Shown piece after piece: positions 1 through 8,628 of a stretch of 64,000 bases of DNA. The stretch comes from CAWGUU01 sp963825765 (GTDB taxonomy: Bacteria > Actinomycetota > Acidimicrobiia > Acidimicrobiales > AC-14). Each line of letters starts with the position of its first letter. The first letter of the stretch is position 1. The position numbers and the translations under genes were made by a program. The notes under the pieces are model-generated. The model had not been told where the DNA came from. It worked only from the letters and a program-made list of their open reading frames with translations, and did no database searches. The stretch lies in the NCBI GenBank assembly GCA_963825765.1, contig CAWGUU010000009.1:310001-374000 (forward strand), written 5' to 3'.

Positions 1-192
1 GGGAACAGGGTCGCCGCGAGGATCGAGCACGACTTCGCTCGGGAGCCCGCGGATCGTCGTCGTGCAGGGCGCGACGAGTGCGCGGCGCAGCCGGGGGATC
101 GCGGCATCCCGCGAGAGCACCACCACGGGGCGGCGGCCGATCTCGGGGAGCTCCGACCACCAGACCTCACCCCGCCTGGGCAGCGCGGTCAC
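1..192 (-). CDS. MazF/PemK-type mRNA interferase toxin (partial)
   Basis: The fragment holds the first 64 codons of a MazF/PemK-type endoribonuclease; the rest lies beyond the window edge. It starts with GTG at 192. Residues 7-16 (RGEVWWSELP) and the RRPVVVLSRD strand that follows are the usual N-terminal SH3-like barrel signature of MazF toxins, and the later APCTTTIRGLPSEV stretch fits the conserved strand with the catalytic Arg/Thr region. The start codon overlaps the stop of the upstream antitoxin by four bases (GTGA), so the two are translationally coupled. Known family role: sequence-specific cleavage of mRNA, blocked by the cognate antitoxin. Completeness and activity cannot be judged here. 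Confidence 0.85.
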   Translation of the reverse strand, partial: MTALPRRGEVWWSELPEIGRRPVVVLSRDAAIPRLRRALVAPCTTTIRGLPSEVVLDPRGDPVP

Positions 193-425
193 GACGCCGC
201 AGCCGCCTCGCGGAACGACGCCAGATCGCCCCACTCGTCGGGCTCGCCGAGCGGGTGCTCGTCGTAGGCCGCGTACGACGCGTCGATCTCGCCGGCGCGC
301 TGGCGGGCCAGGAGCGCTCGCAGCGCCTCGTCGAGCAGGGCTGCGTTCGTAGCCCCCCTGCGCAGCTCCCGAGCCTGGGCCAACAGCTCCCCGTCAACAG
401 TCGTACTTACTCGGACGCGCGTCAT
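189..425 (-). CDS. Ribbon-helix-helix (MazE/VapB-like) antitoxin
   Basis: A 78-residue acidic protein. The N-terminus (TRVRVSTTVDGELLAQARE) has the strand-then-helix pattern of a ribbon-helix-helix DNA-binding domain, and the acidic C-terminal tail with Asp, Glu and Trp is typical of the toxin-wrapping part of type II antitoxins. It lies immediately upstream of the MazF-like gene with a 4-bp overlap, the normal antitoxin-first order. Just before the ATG at 425 the minus strand carries GGCATGA twice, 16 bases apart, which could be an autoregulatory operator; that is inference. The exact antitoxin family is uncertain. Confidence 0.8.
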   Translation of the reverse strand: MTRVRVSTTVDGELLAQARELRRGATNAALLDEALRALLARQRAGEIDASYAAYDEHPLGEPDEWGDLASFREAAAAS

Positions 426-464
426 GCCATTATCCTGCCATCTTCATGCCACGAGCCGCGCCGA

Positions 465-1199
465 CTACGGGAGGAGCTCGAGGGTCGCGGTCTTCGACGA
501 CGCCAACCAGCGGCTCTGGATCGTGTAGAGGCCGGGGACCCGCGGCCCCCCGTTGCGGTCCGACTGGTCCCACGAGGCGGTGTAGCTGGCGGCCGCCCCC
601 GGAAAAAGCGTTTGCCGCGGCGGCGGCGAGCACGGCCCAGTGGGTGCCGGGCCACTCCGCCAGAACTCGGCCCCGTTGGAGGCGATGGCCGAGAACAGCG
701 GGTAACAGTTGGTGTTGGGGTTGGCGATGGCGCAGGAGGTCTCCGAGTGGTTGCGGATCGTCGCCGTCACGGAGACGGGCTCGCCCGGGGCATATTTGGC
801 CTTGTCCGGAGTGAGGGTCTGGTCCGCCTGCGTCGGGCTGCACTGGGGGGTCTCGTTGGACGGCAGTGTCGGCGGGGCGGCGGTGGTCACGACCGGATCG
901 GGCCCGGTGATGGCGGGACCCGTCGGCCCAGGGCTGCCGGTGCCGGGTGGCGTCACGACCGTCGGGACGGCGGCGCCCGGCGTCGAGGTGGTCGTCGAGG
1001 CCGAGGGATCCACCACCGCGGTGGTGGAGGTTGTAGTCGACGAGGTGGCGGGCGAGGCCCGCACCACAGTCACGGTGTCGGGACCGCGTCCCTGCCTGGC
1101 CACCACCACCGCCAGCCCGACTGCAGCGATCAGCAGGATGCCGAGCACCATGGCCGGCGTTCGTGCCCCCGAGCTCTTGAGCTGGTCGCTGAGGCCCAC
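465..1199 (-). CDS. Membrane-anchored BsuPI-domain protein
   Basis: A 244-residue protein with a short N-terminus, one membrane segment at about residues 17-35 (MVLGILLIAAVGLAVVV), a Thr/Ser/Pro-rich linker and a C-terminal domain of about 110 residues resembling the BsuPI intracellular proteinase-inhibitor fold (YAPGEPVSVTATIRNHSE; a Cys pair near NTNCYP). The C-terminal domain is therefore likely extracellular. I chose the GTG at 1199 because a TACTCT -10 box sits 8 nt upstream on the minus strand, as at other leaderless genes here; an open frame continues upstream to a GTG at 1370, but its sequence looks non-coding. No specific function can be assigned. Confidence 0.65.
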   Translation of the reverse strand: MGLSDQLKSSGARTPAMVLGILLIAAVGLAVVVARQGRGPDTVTVVRASPATSSTTTSTTAVVDPSASTTTSTPGAAVPTVVTPPGTGSPGPTGPAITGPDPVVTTAAPPTLPSNETPQCSPTQADQTLTPDKAKYAPGEPVSVTATIRNHSETSCAIANPNTNCYPLFSAIASNGAEFWRSGPAPTGPCSPPPRQTLFPGAAASYTASWDQSDRNGGPRVPGLYTIQSRWLASSKTATLELLP

Positions 1200-1362
1200 C
1201 AGGCCCGAGAGTACCGAGTTCTGCCCAGGTGGGCGCGTCGGCGGGGGTAAAGTTTCCCGCCCGCCGCCAGGACGGACGCCGGCAAGGGCGGAGGGATCAC
1301 GTGTCCGGAGTCGATTTTCGTTGGCCGTTTTCGGCCTTTTCGCCTTTTGGTGCAGTAGGGGT

Positions 1363-1737
1363 GTGATCACCGCCGCCGACGTCCGTCGTGTCGCCCTCGG
1401 CCTTCCCGGCGCGTTCGAGAAGGAGTCCTACGACGGGTGCCCGTCCTGGCGCACCCAACCCAGGATGTTCACGTGGATCCGGCAGGGCCCGGAGGCGCTG
1501 GTGGTGTGGGTCGAGTCGATCGAGCTGAAGGAGGCGCTCGTCGCGTCGGAGCCGGAGAAGTTCTTCACGACTGCTCACTACGACGGCCAGCCCATCGTGC
1601 TCGTCCGGCTCGACGCGGTCGACCCCGTCGAGGCCGGCGAGCTGATCACCGAGTCGTGGCGTCTGCGTGCGCCCAAGTCGCTCGTCAAGGGCTGGGACGC
1701 CCCCGGAGGGGGTGGGGGCGCTCCCGGGTGGCGGTAG
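1363..1737 (+). CDS. MmcQ/YjbR family protein
   Basis: A 124-residue protein of the MmcQ/YjbR family (DUF1801-like double-wing fold). Typical features are the start ITAADVRRVALGLPGAFEK, the internal FTWIRQGPEALVVWV strands, and the C-terminal LITESWRLRAPKSLVKGW helix. Members are small cytosolic proteins of uncertain role, often compared to DNA-binding or stress proteins. The GTG start lies inside a GTGATCAC palindrome. Its stop TAG forms part of the TAGCCT -10 box used by murJ downstream. The last residues are a Gly-rich tail. Confidence 0.85.
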   Translation: MITAADVRRVALGLPGAFEKESYDGCPSWRTQPRMFTWIRQGPEALVVWVESIELKEALVASEPEKFFTTAHYDGQPIVLVRLDAVDPVEAGELITESWRLRAPKSLVKGWDAPGGGGGAPGWR

Positions 1738-1740
1738 CCT
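1735..1740 (+). promoter_or_regulatory. -10 box of murJ, leaderless
   Basis: TAGCCT lies 7 nt before the murJ GTG, so the transcript should begin at or next to the start codon. The TAG is also the stop codon of the MmcQ-family gene. Confidence 0.5.
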
Positions 1741-1747
1741 CTCGCCG

Positions 1748-3406
1748 GTGAGCGCCGACCCGGCCGGTCTCGTCGGCGGCGGGGCGACGCCTTCCCCGCC
1801 CGAAGCGCAGCCCGAGGTCAACCGGGCCCGGTCGGCGGCGGTCATGGCCGTGGGCACCACCCTGTCCCGCCTGACCGGCCTCGGGCGCATCGCCGCCATC
1901 GCCTTCGCCATGGGTGTGGCCGAATCCCGCCTGGCCGACACCTACAACATCGCCAACACGCTGCCCAACGTCATCTACGAGCTGGTGCTCGGGGGCGTGC
2001 TGAGCTCGGTGTTCATCCCCGTCGTGGTGGCCGAGCTGCGCACCCGTCCCCACGACGAGGCCTGGGACGTCGTCTCCCGCCTGGTCAGCACCGCCGCCGC
2101 GGTGCTGCTGGCGGTGACCGTCATCTCCTTCGTCGCCGCCCCGTGGATCATCGCCATCTTCAGCTCCCGGCTCTCGGGCCCGGAGGCGGCGTCGCAGCAG
2201 GAGCTGGCCACGTTCATGCTGCGGCTGTTCGCGCCCCAGATCCTCCTGTACGGCCTGGCCGCCATCGCCGGCGGGCTTCTCAACGCCCACGACCGGTTCG
2301 CGGTCCCGATGTTCGCCCCGATCGTGAACAACCTGGTCGTGATCGCCTCGTTCCTCGCCTTCGGGGTGCTCGTGTCCGGCACGCCCACCAACGAGAGCGT
2401 GGGTGGCAGCACCGGCCAGAAGCTCCTGCTGGCCCTGGGCACCACCGCGGGCGTTGCCGCCATGACCGCCGTCTTCTGGCCGTTCGTGCGGCGGCTGCCG
2501 GGGAAGCTGAGGGCCAAGGTCGACTTCCGCCACCCGGCCGTACGAAGGCTGGCCACCCTGTCGGCCTGGACCCTCGGCTACGTGGTGGTCAACCAGATCG
2601 GCTTCGGCGTGTCCCTCTATCTGGCCAACGGCATCCAGGGTGGTCCGACGGCCTACTTCACCGCCTTCGCCTTCTTCCAGCTCCCCTACGGGATCGCGGC
2701 GGTGTCGATCATGACCGCCCTGACACCGGCCTTGGCCGCCCGACACGTCGACCGCGACGACGCCGCATTCCGCGCCCTCACCGCCGAAGGCCTGCGGACG
2801 ATGGCCATGCTGCTCGTCCCCGCCACCGCCGCCTACCTGGTCCTCGGCCCGGCCCTGATCCAGACCCTCCTCGAGCGGGGCGTGATGAGCGGCGCCAGCA
2901 GCGACCTCGTCGCCGACGTGCTCGCCATGTTCGCGGTCGGCGTGCTGCCGTTCTCGGCGTTCCTCCTCTTCCTCAGGGGCTTCTACGCCCTCCAGGACGC
3001 AAAGACCCCCGCGTACCTGAACCTGGTCGGCAACGTGGTGACGGTCGTGCTCGACTTCGTCCTCTTCCCCCACATGGGCGTCCCCGGCCTGGCTCTCGCC
3101 CACTCGCTGGGCTACGTGTTCGGGGCGGTGCTCGCCGGCGTGGTGCTGGCCCGCCGGATCGGGGGCCTGGAGGCCCGTCACACCTTCGCCGAGCTGGGCA
3201 AGATCTTCGCCGCGTCGGGCGTTGCCGCAGCGGCGATGGTGGCTGGCGTGGTCGTAGCCCGGGGGACGATGGACCCGGGCGGTGGGCGGGCGCTGGTCGA
3301 GCTGTTGGGAGGGGGCGTGCTCGGGCTCGGCGCGTTCCTGGTCGCGGCCAAGGTCCTGCGGGTCGAGGACCTCGCCGTGTTCAAGCGGATCCTCATCCGG
3401 CGGTGA
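1748..3406 (+). CDS. murJ: Lipid II flippase MurJ (MviN family)
   Basis: A 552-residue polytopic membrane protein of the MOP superfamily that moves lipid II across the cytoplasmic membrane for peptidoglycan synthesis. Family marks include SAAVMAVGTTLSRLTGLGRI near the N-terminus, the ADTYNIANTLPNVIYELVLGG stretch, and about 14 hydrophobic segments. The open frame extends upstream, but GTG 1748 is best: TAGCCT (1735-1740) lies 7 nt before it, giving a leaderless start. The M. tuberculosis MurJ carries extra pseudokinase and extracellular domains; this version lacks them. The stop overlaps the next gene's GTG, so the two are co-translated. Confidence 0.93.
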   Translation: MSADPAGLVGGGATPSPPEAQPEVNRARSAAVMAVGTTLSRLTGLGRIAAIAFAMGVAESRLADTYNIANTLPNVIYELVLGGVLSSVFIPVVVAELRTRPHDEAWDVVSRLVSTAAAVLLAVTVISFVAAPWIIAIFSSRLSGPEAASQQELATFMLRLFAPQILLYGLAAIAGGLLNAHDRFAVPMFAPIVNNLVVIASFLAFGVLVSGTPTNESVGGSTGQKLLLALGTTAGVAAMTAVFWPFVRRLPGKLRAKVDFRHPAVRRLATLSAWTLGYVVVNQIGFGVSLYLANGIQGGPTAYFTAFAFFQLPYGIAAVSIMTALTPALAARHVDRDDAAFRALTAEGLRTMAMLLVPATAAYLVLGPALIQTLLERGVMSGASSDLVADVLAMFAVGVLPFSAFLLFLRGFYALQDAKTPAYLNLVGNVVTVVLDFVLFPHMGVPGLALAHSLGYVFGAVLAGVVLARRIGGLEARHTFAELGKIFAASGVAAAAMVAGVVVARGTMDPGGGRALVELLGGGVLGLGAFLVAAKVLRVEDLAVFKRILIRR

Positions 3407-4557
3407 GGCACGCCCCACGGCCCTTGATCGGCGTGTACCCGACGCTCGGCGTGGCCGACGTCCTCGGGCGCCGCCAGGCGGGGCGGGCGCCCTACCCCTT
3501 CTCCGAGGCGGGACTCCGCCTCACCCACCTCGGCCGGGGTGCGGTCTGGCTGGCCCTGCGGGCGCTCGGGCTGGGGCCGGGCCGCCGGCTGGCGATGCCG
3601 TCGTTCCACTGCGGGGCCGAGGTCGACGCCGCCCGCCTGGCCGGGGTTGAGGTCGTGTTCTACCGGGTGGCGCCGTCGCTGGAGGTGGACGAGGACGACC
3701 TGGCCAAGGTGGCGGCCGGCGCCGACGCCGTCTACCTCATTTCCCACTTCGGCTTCCCGCTGGCGTCCCGCCCGCCGAACGTCCTGGTCATCGAGGACGT
3801 CGCCCACGGGATGTTCTCCGACGGCGGCGACGGCCTCCCGCTCGGCACCGGTGCAGACGCCGCGGTGTTCTGCCCCCGCAAGTCGCTCGGCGTGCCCGAC
3901 GGCGGCGGCGTCGTGGTGGCCGGGGGGGTGCTTCCTCCGCCTCGGCCGCCCGGCCGGCCGCCGGCGAAGGGCGTCGCTCGGTCGACGGTCTCGCTTTTGG
4001 CCGGACGGGCGGCGCTGTCCGGGAAGGCGGCGATCCGGGAACCGGCGGTCGCGGCGCTGGCCAAGGTGAGCCGGGCCGACGCCGCCGCCGCCGAGGGCAG
4101 GCTCACCGAGGCGGTGATCGGGGAGTGGGGCATGGAGGTGGCCGACGTCGAGCGGGCCGCCCGCCGCCCGGCGCGGCTCACCGAGCGGATCGTCGCCGGC
4201 CTCGACGACGGCACCGTCGCCCGCATCCGCGACCGGCGCCGGGCCAACTACGCCGCCCTGGCCGAGGCCCTCGACCCGCTGTGCCCGGAGGCGTACCGGC
4301 GCCTCCCGCCCGGCGTGTGCCCGCTTTACCTACCGGTACGGTGTGCCGATCGCTCGGCCGCCATCGCCGGGCTGCTCACCTGGGGCGTGCGGGCGATCGA
4401 GATCTGGCCGGTGGCCCATCCGCTGCTGGACACGGACGGGTTCGCCGAGCTCGACCCGCTTCGTCAGGAGCTGCTGGCCCTGCCCGTCCACCAGGACATG
4501 GAGCCCTGGCACACCGAACTGGTGGCCGAGGCCGCGTCCCAAACCCTCAGGCCATGA
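3403..4557 (+). CDS. DegT/DnrJ/EryC1-type PLP-dependent aminotransferase
   Basis: A 384-residue protein of the fold-type I, DegT/DnrJ/EryC1 group that normally transaminates nucleotide-linked keto-sugars. Visible marks are MPSFHCGAEVDAARLAGVEVVFYRV (substrate and PLP-loop region), IEDVAHGMF (Asp that pairs with the pyridine nitrogen, then His) and CPRKSLGVPDGGG, where the Lys is the likely Schiff-base residue. The GTG start overlaps the murJ stop (GTGA), so it is probably translated with murJ. This suggests a role in envelope glycan or lipid-linked sugar metabolism; the substrate is unknown. Its 3' end overlaps the convergent gene by 11 bp. Confidence 0.8.
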   Translation: MRHAPRPLIGVYPTLGVADVLGRRQAGRAPYPFSEAGLRLTHLGRGAVWLALRALGLGPGRRLAMPSFHCGAEVDAARLAGVEVVFYRVAPSLEVDEDDLAKVAAGADAVYLISHFGFPLASRPPNVLVIEDVAHGMFSDGGDGLPLGTGADAAVFCPRKSLGVPDGGGVVVAGGVLPPPRPPGRPPAKGVARSTVSLLAGRAALSGKAAIREPAVAALAKVSRADAAAAEGRLTEAVIGEWGMEVADVERAARRPARLTERIVAGLDDGTVARIRDRRRANYAALAEALDPLCPEAYRRLPPGVCPLYLPVRCADRSAAIAGLLTWGVRAIEIWPVAHPLLDTDGFAELDPLRQELLALPVHQDMEPWHTELVAEAASQTLRP

Positions 4558-5722
4558 CCCGGCGGACCAGCACGACGGGTGTCTGCTCGTCCTCGTTGCC
4601 GGCAGGGTTGTCGGCCAGGGCCCTGCACAGCCATTCCCTGTCGACGCCGTACGAGGCACCCACCACCCAGGCGCCGCTGGAGTGGTTGGCGTCGACGATG
4701 GCGACCTTGCCGTGGAGGGCGGTGGCCAGGCGGCGGGCCAGGCCGTCGGGGTCGCGGGGCCCGAAGATGAGGTGGTGGTCGTGGGGCGGCAGGCAGGCGG
4801 CGACGTCGTCGATCATGGCCGCCTGGGGCCCGGCCACCCTGTAGAACCAGCCCTGGCGGCCGACGGCCTTGCCGACCGCGCCGGCCACCGCCCCGGCCAC
4901 GACGCGGCCCATGCCGCAGACCATGATCGCCCCCTGCATGCCGGCCGGGCTGTGGAGCGGCCCCGCCTTGCCGACGAAGGGGCACAGGAACCGGGCCAGG
5001 TGTCCGGGCTGCACCAGCTCCAGGGGGAGGACCCGACCCTGGCCGGCGGCGGCCGCGCTCTCGGACAGGGCGATGACGTCGCCGGGCTGGCGGAGGCCGA
5101 CGACGGCCTCCTCGATGGTCTCGGCCAGGCCCACCCGCCAGGTGATGAACCGGGTGCGCACCGGGATGCGGCGGACTCCCAGGTCGATCTCCATGACCGC
5201 CGGGATCCGGGGCGGGCGGGACGGCGTGGTGACGCCGCAGTGCTCGCGCAGCCTCGTCGCCAGCGGCAGGTGCCGGGGATAGATCTCCGCGCCCATGCGC
5301 CAGGTGGCTTCGGCCGCCTCGGCGTCGCCAGCCTCCAGCTGGAGGTCGCCGAGGATCTCGTAGTCGGAGGCGTAGACCAGGTAGTCGGGCGCCAGGGCGA
5401 CCAGCTCCTCGAAGAAACGCCGGGCCCGGGCGCGATCGTCCCTGTCCAACGCCAGCCGGGACAGCCGCTTGAGGGCGTGACGGCGGAGCGTGGGTTGGTC
5501 GACGACGTCCTCCAGGACCAGCTCGGCCTCGTCCACCCGGCCGGCTTCGAGCAGGGCGTCGGCATAGGTCAGGTCGTACCACGGGATGCCACGAAACTGG
5601 CTGCGGGCGGCGCTGAGGACGGCCAGCGCCGAGTCGTACTCGCAGCGCCGCAACAGGACGTCGGCGAGGACAGCGGTGGCGAAGCGGGTGTCGCCGCCGA
5701 GGGACAGGGCCGTCCTGGCCAC
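4547..5722 (-). CDS. TPR-like protein with C-terminal CofE-type (F420-0:glutamate ligase family) domain
   Basis: A two-part protein. The N-terminal half is a TPR-like helical repeat region (RFATAVLADVLLRRCEYDSAL; YEILGDLQLEAGDAEAAEAT). The C-terminal half from about residue 165 resembles the coenzyme F420-0:gamma-glutamyl ligase family (PVRTRFITWRVGLAETIEEAV; GDVIALSESAAAA; AIVDANHSSGAWVVGASYG). The GTG at 5722 is the first canonical start, but convincing TPR-like sequence continues upstream for about 67 codons to 5923. There one extra G separates it from an ATG at 5927 (ATG-G-CGC), so the true N-terminus is probably lost to a single-base frameshift. It is not next to other F420 genes. The ligase domain may have a different substrate. 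Confidence 0.7.
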   Translation of the reverse strand: MARTALSLGGDTRFATAVLADVLLRRCEYDSALAVLSAARSQFRGIPWYDLTYADALLEAGRVDEAELVLEDVVDQPTLRRHALKRLSRLALDRDDRARARRFFEELVALAPDYLVYASDYEILGDLQLEAGDAEAAEATWRMGAEIYPRHLPLATRLREHCGVTTPSRPPRIPAVMEIDLGVRRIPVRTRFITWRVGLAETIEEAVVGLRQPGDVIALSESAAAAGQGRVLPLELVQPGHLARFLCPFVGKAGPLHSPAGMQGAIMVCGMGRVVAGAVAGAVGKAVGRQGWFYRVAGPQAAMIDDVAACLPPHDHHLIFGPRDPDGLARRLATALHGKVAIVDANHSSGAWVVGASYGVDREWLCRALADNPAGNEDEQTPVVLVRRVMA

Positions 5723-6018
5723 CGCCTCGGCGCTCTTCTCGTCCCCCTCGCCGGAAAGGATGAGCCAGGCCAGCAGGCCCGTCGCCGTGGCGCCGAGCGT
5801 GCCGGCGCGCGCCGCCGCCTCCAGCGCGTCACGGGCGCGGTCGGGATGACGAAGCCAGACGTCGCCGGCCCGCCGACACCAGGCGTAGTGGATCAGTTCG
5901 CGGGGCCGATTGGTGGAGATGCGCCATGGTCACCCAGCGCGGAGGGTGCGGTCAATCGCAGCGGCCTGACCAGCGTGCCTGCCTCCCCGCATCGCAGCTT
6001 GTAGGCCTCCGATCCTCC

Positions 6019-6693
6019 TCAGCCCACCTCGACCAGCACGGCGCAGTGGTCGCTGACCGGAGGGCGGGCCAGCACTTCCACCCGGGTGACGGTGAGTCCA
6101 CCGACGGCCACGTGGTCGACTCGGAACCGGGGGTCGTCCGCGGGCACCGTGGGCGCCGAGGGGTCGGCCAAGGTCAGCCCGGCGCCGGCGATCACCGGCA
6201 GGACCTCGGTAGCGAGGAGGTTGAGGTCGCCGAGCAGCAGACGGGGAGCCGGCATGGACGCCAGCTCACCTACGACGGTACGGAGCTGGGCGACGTTCTC
6301 CCCCCGGTGGGGCGACAGGTGGGTCGCGGCCACCGACAGTCGACGGTCACCGACGGTGACGACGGCCAGCACCGCGCACCGTCCCCGATGGCGCCGCCAG
6401 TGGGTCAGGGGCAGGACGCGCGACTCCTCTATCGTGCCCCGGACGAGGAGGGCGATCCCGTGGCTGCCCAGCGGCACGACCCGGCGGGCCTGGCCGAAGA
6501 CGTGGCTCATCCCAGCCGCGTCGGCCACCGCCGCGGCCTGGTCCGCCCACGCCGACCTGGGGGCGCCGGCATCGAGCTCCTGGAGGGCCAGGACGTCGGC
6601 TTCCAGCCCCGCGCAGTAACCGGCCATGGTCTCGGTCGCGGCCCAGAGCGCGTTCCGCCGGGCGTGTTGGGTGTTGAACGTCGCGATCCTCAC
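6019..6693 (-). CDS. Endonuclease/exonuclease/phosphatase (EEP) family hydrolase
   Basis: A 224-residue protein with the full EEP motif set: ATFNTQH at the start, LQELD (metal-binding Glu), THLSPH, GDLNLL (catalytic Asp-x-Asn) and the C-terminal SDHCAV Asp-His pair. The family cleaves phosphodiester or phosphomonoester bonds in DNA, phosphoinositides or sphingomyelin using Mg2+. There is no signal peptide, so it should be cytosolic. The start is GTG at 6693. It is monocistronic by position; the substrate cannot be deduced. Confidence 0.9.
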   Translation of the reverse strand: MRIATFNTQHARRNALWAATETMAGYCAGLEADVLALQELDAGAPRSAWADQAAAVADAAGMSHVFGQARRVVPLGSHGIALLVRGTIEESRVLPLTHWRRHRGRCAVLAVVTVGDRRLSVAATHLSPHRGENVAQLRTVVGELASMPAPRLLLGDLNLLATEVLPVIAGAGLTLADPSAPTVPADDPRFRVDHVAVGGLTVTRVEVLARPPVSDHCAVLVEVG

Positions 6694-6866
6694 CTGGTGA
6701 TCAGCCTCGCGTTTGCAACGTCGGCAGCGCCATGATCTGGGCCGGAATGGCCTGGATCACGGCCCCACCAGCGATCCGAACTGCGGGCGTCGAGCGCTGC
6801 GAGCGAGGGAATCACCGCACCGCTACGCTCCGCCCATCCGACAGGCGGATCGATCGAGGGGGCGGG

Positions 6867-7118
6867 ATGGACAACAGTCTGTTGCCGGTTTTCATCATTG
6901 TTGGGCTGGTCGCGCTCGGGTTCACCATCTGGGGGGTCGTCGACGCCTTGCAGCGCCCGGACGCCGTCTGGGCGGCAGCCGGGCAGAACAAGACGACATG
7001 GGTGGTGCTGATGATCGTCCTCGCCTTCCTTTGCGGTCTCGGCTGGGTCGTCGCCCTCATCTACTTCCTCTCGATCCGGCCCAAGCTGATCGCCGCGCAA
7101 TCCGGCGGCTTGTACTGA
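6867..7118 (+). CDS. DUF2516 family membrane protein (copy 1)
   Basis: An 83-residue protein with two hydrophobic segments (about residues 7-27 and 46-70) separated by a short conserved loop, ALQRPDAVWAAAGQNKTTW, which is diagnostic of DUF2516. The tail RPKLIAAQ is also conserved. ATG 6867 is preceded by a purine-rich GAGGGGGCGGG ribosome site, so this gene has a leader; a TACGCT box at 6831-6836 may be the promoter. Function is unknown. It forms a tandem pair with the next gene, 78 bp downstream. Confidence 0.85.
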   Translation: MDNSLLPVFIIVGLVALGFTIWGVVDALQRPDAVWAAAGQNKTTWVVLMIVLAFLCGLGWVVALIYFLSIRPKLIAAQSGGLY

Positions 7119-7196
7119 CCGTGCAGTGCTGATCGGGTCTGCGCCGGCCTGGCGCGGACCGGCCGATCCTGCCCCCGGTCCGGGCGAGGGACCGGC

Positions 7197-7472
7197 GTGA
7201 ACCTCGGCCCCGTCGAGGTCGTCGTCGTCGTCGTGGTCCTGATCGTGGTCGTCCTCGCGCTCGCGTTCCTGATCTGGGCGATCGTCGACGCGGCCCGCAG
7301 GCCCGACGCGGAGTGGCTGGCGGCGGGCCAGAACAAGATGCTCTGGATCGTGCTGATCGCCGCGCTGACCGTGGTCGGCGGGGCGGGCTGGATCGTCGCC
7401 ATCGTCTACGTCTTTGCCATCCGTCCGAAGCTCGTCGCCGTCCAGGGCCGCGGCGGCTACGGCCCGGTCTAG
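7197..7472 (+). CDS. DUF2516 family membrane protein (copy 2)
   Basis: A 91-residue paralogue of the preceding gene with the same plan: a very Val-rich first membrane segment, the loop DAARRPDAEWLAAGQNKMLW, a second membrane segment and the tail IRPKLVAVQGRGGYG. The start is GTG at 7197. The pair looks like a local duplication, and the conserved loop and tail suggest both are still selected. Function unknown. Confidence 0.85.
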   Translation: MNLGPVEVVVVVVVLIVVVLALAFLIWAIVDAARRPDAEWLAAGQNKMLWIVLIAALTVVGGAGWIVAIVYVFAIRPKLVAVQGRGGYGPV

Positions 7473-7487
7473 GGCTGCAACCGCACC

Positions 7488-8528
7488 TCAGACCACGAAC
7501 GAGACCGGGCCGGCGAGGGGCGAGACGAGCCCGTCGTAGGCCACGGCGTAGAGCGTGTAGGTGCCGGGCGTCATGCCGGGCAGGGCGTAGGAGGCGCTGC
7601 ACCCCGAGCACACCTGGGCCGTCCAGCCGTGGCTGACGAGCGTGCCGTTCGGTCCGATCAGGTAGACGTAGACCCAGCCGGGCGTGCCGTCCGGCTCGCT
7701 GTACACGGCGGTGGCCTGGTTGCCGCTCCGGGCCAGTGCGGCGGGTGCCAGCGGAGCGTTGCGGTCGACCGCGAAGATGCGGGCGGCCGACCAGAACGAG
7801 GCCGCGGCGGCGTCGGCGGCGTAGGCGTAGGTGGCGTAGACGCCGTCGGCGAGGTTGGGCATCCCCAACGTGGCGACGCAGCCGGAGCACGCCTGCCCGC
7901 TGTCGCCTTCGCGTACGACCTGGCCGAGGTCGTTGACGACGAGGAAGTGGACGCGACCCAGGTTCCCGTCGGGATCGGAGAATTGGGCCGACACCGTGGC
8001 CGGTGGGGCCTGGACGATGCTGCCGTGGGCGGGCGTCACGCCCGTCGGCGTGTCCGGCGGGCGGTTGGGCGGCGCCGTCGGCACCATGCCGTAGTCCTGC
8101 ACGACGAAGACGTACCCGTTGGCGTAGGCGACGCCGACGCCCATGGCGTTCACGTTGGTGTCGAGCAGGTTGGCGCGGTGGCCGGCACTGGCGAGGAACG
8201 CCTGATGGATGGCGTCGACGGAACCTCCCATGCCGACGTTCTCGGTGAGCCTCGACGCGGTGACGACCGACCCCAGGCCGACGTTGTGGGAGATGGTGCC
8301 GGCCGCCGCCATGGTCGTGGCCCAGGTACGGGCCGCCGAGGACAGCCCGGGGTGCAGCGGCAGGAGGGGAGCGCCGGCGGCCGTCCGCGCCTCGTGGACG
8401 AGGGCGACGACGCGGGCTTCGTCCGAGACCACGTCGGCGGCCGCCGACGGTGCCAGGGAGAGGAGCAGGACGGTGGCCAGGGCTGCGGTGGGGACGCGAC
8501 AGGCGCGACAGGTTCGGCGAGTGGACAT
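7488..8528 (-). CDS. Secreted CAP (SCP/PR1-like) domain protein, copy 1
   Basis: A 346-residue secreted protein: signal peptide ending near AAADV at residue 32, then a CAP domain (about residues 33-150) with the conserved SAARTWATTMA, ISHNVGLGS, TENVGMGGS, SAGHRANLL and GVGVAYANGYVFVVQDYG blocks carrying the CAP His/Glu residues. The C-terminal half has three Ig-like repeats, each with a CSGC motif. It is 50-60% alike to the next gene by eye. GAAGGAG lies 4 nt before ATG 8528. Promoter and leader are described separately. CAP proteins of bacteria are secreted and often cell-wall associated; the activity is not known. Confidence 0.88.
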   Translation of the reverse strand: MSTRRTCRACRVPTAALATVLLLSLAPSAAADVVSDEARVVALVHEARTAAGAPLLPLHPGLSSAARTWATTMAAAGTISHNVGLGSVVTASRLTENVGMGGSVDAIHQAFLASAGHRANLLDTNVNAMGVGVAYANGYVFVVQDYGMVPTAPPNRPPDTPTGVTPAHGSIVQAPPATVSAQFSDPDGNLGRVHFLVVNDLGQVVREGDSGQACSGCVATLGMPNLADGVYATYAYAADAAAASFWSAARIFAVDRNAPLAPAALARSGNQATAVYSEPDGTPGWVYVYLIGPNGTLVSHGWTAQVCSGCSASYALPGMTPGTYTLYAVAYDGLVSPLAGPVSFVV

Positions 8529-8628
8529 CGGACTCCTTCTCGGCCCGGCGGCCGAGTCTCCGATGTCCCGCCGGCGAAGGCTAGGGCCGGTCCTTTGTCA
8601 TGTGACGATCAGGGTGCTTGGGCCTGCT

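Noticed and set aside
2143..3402. Long N-terminal extension of the DegT-type aminotransferase running through murJ
   Set aside because: The extension is antiphase murJ sequence; the GTGA overlap at 3403-3406 gives a normal family N-terminus.
1685..3418. Long minus-strand open frame opposite murJ, and similar long frames opposite other genes (for example 21586-24189, 25597-26907)
   Set aside because: Composition is His/Gly/Glu/Arg-rich as expected for antisense frames of GC-rich genes; no domain is recognisable and the plus-strand genes are clear.
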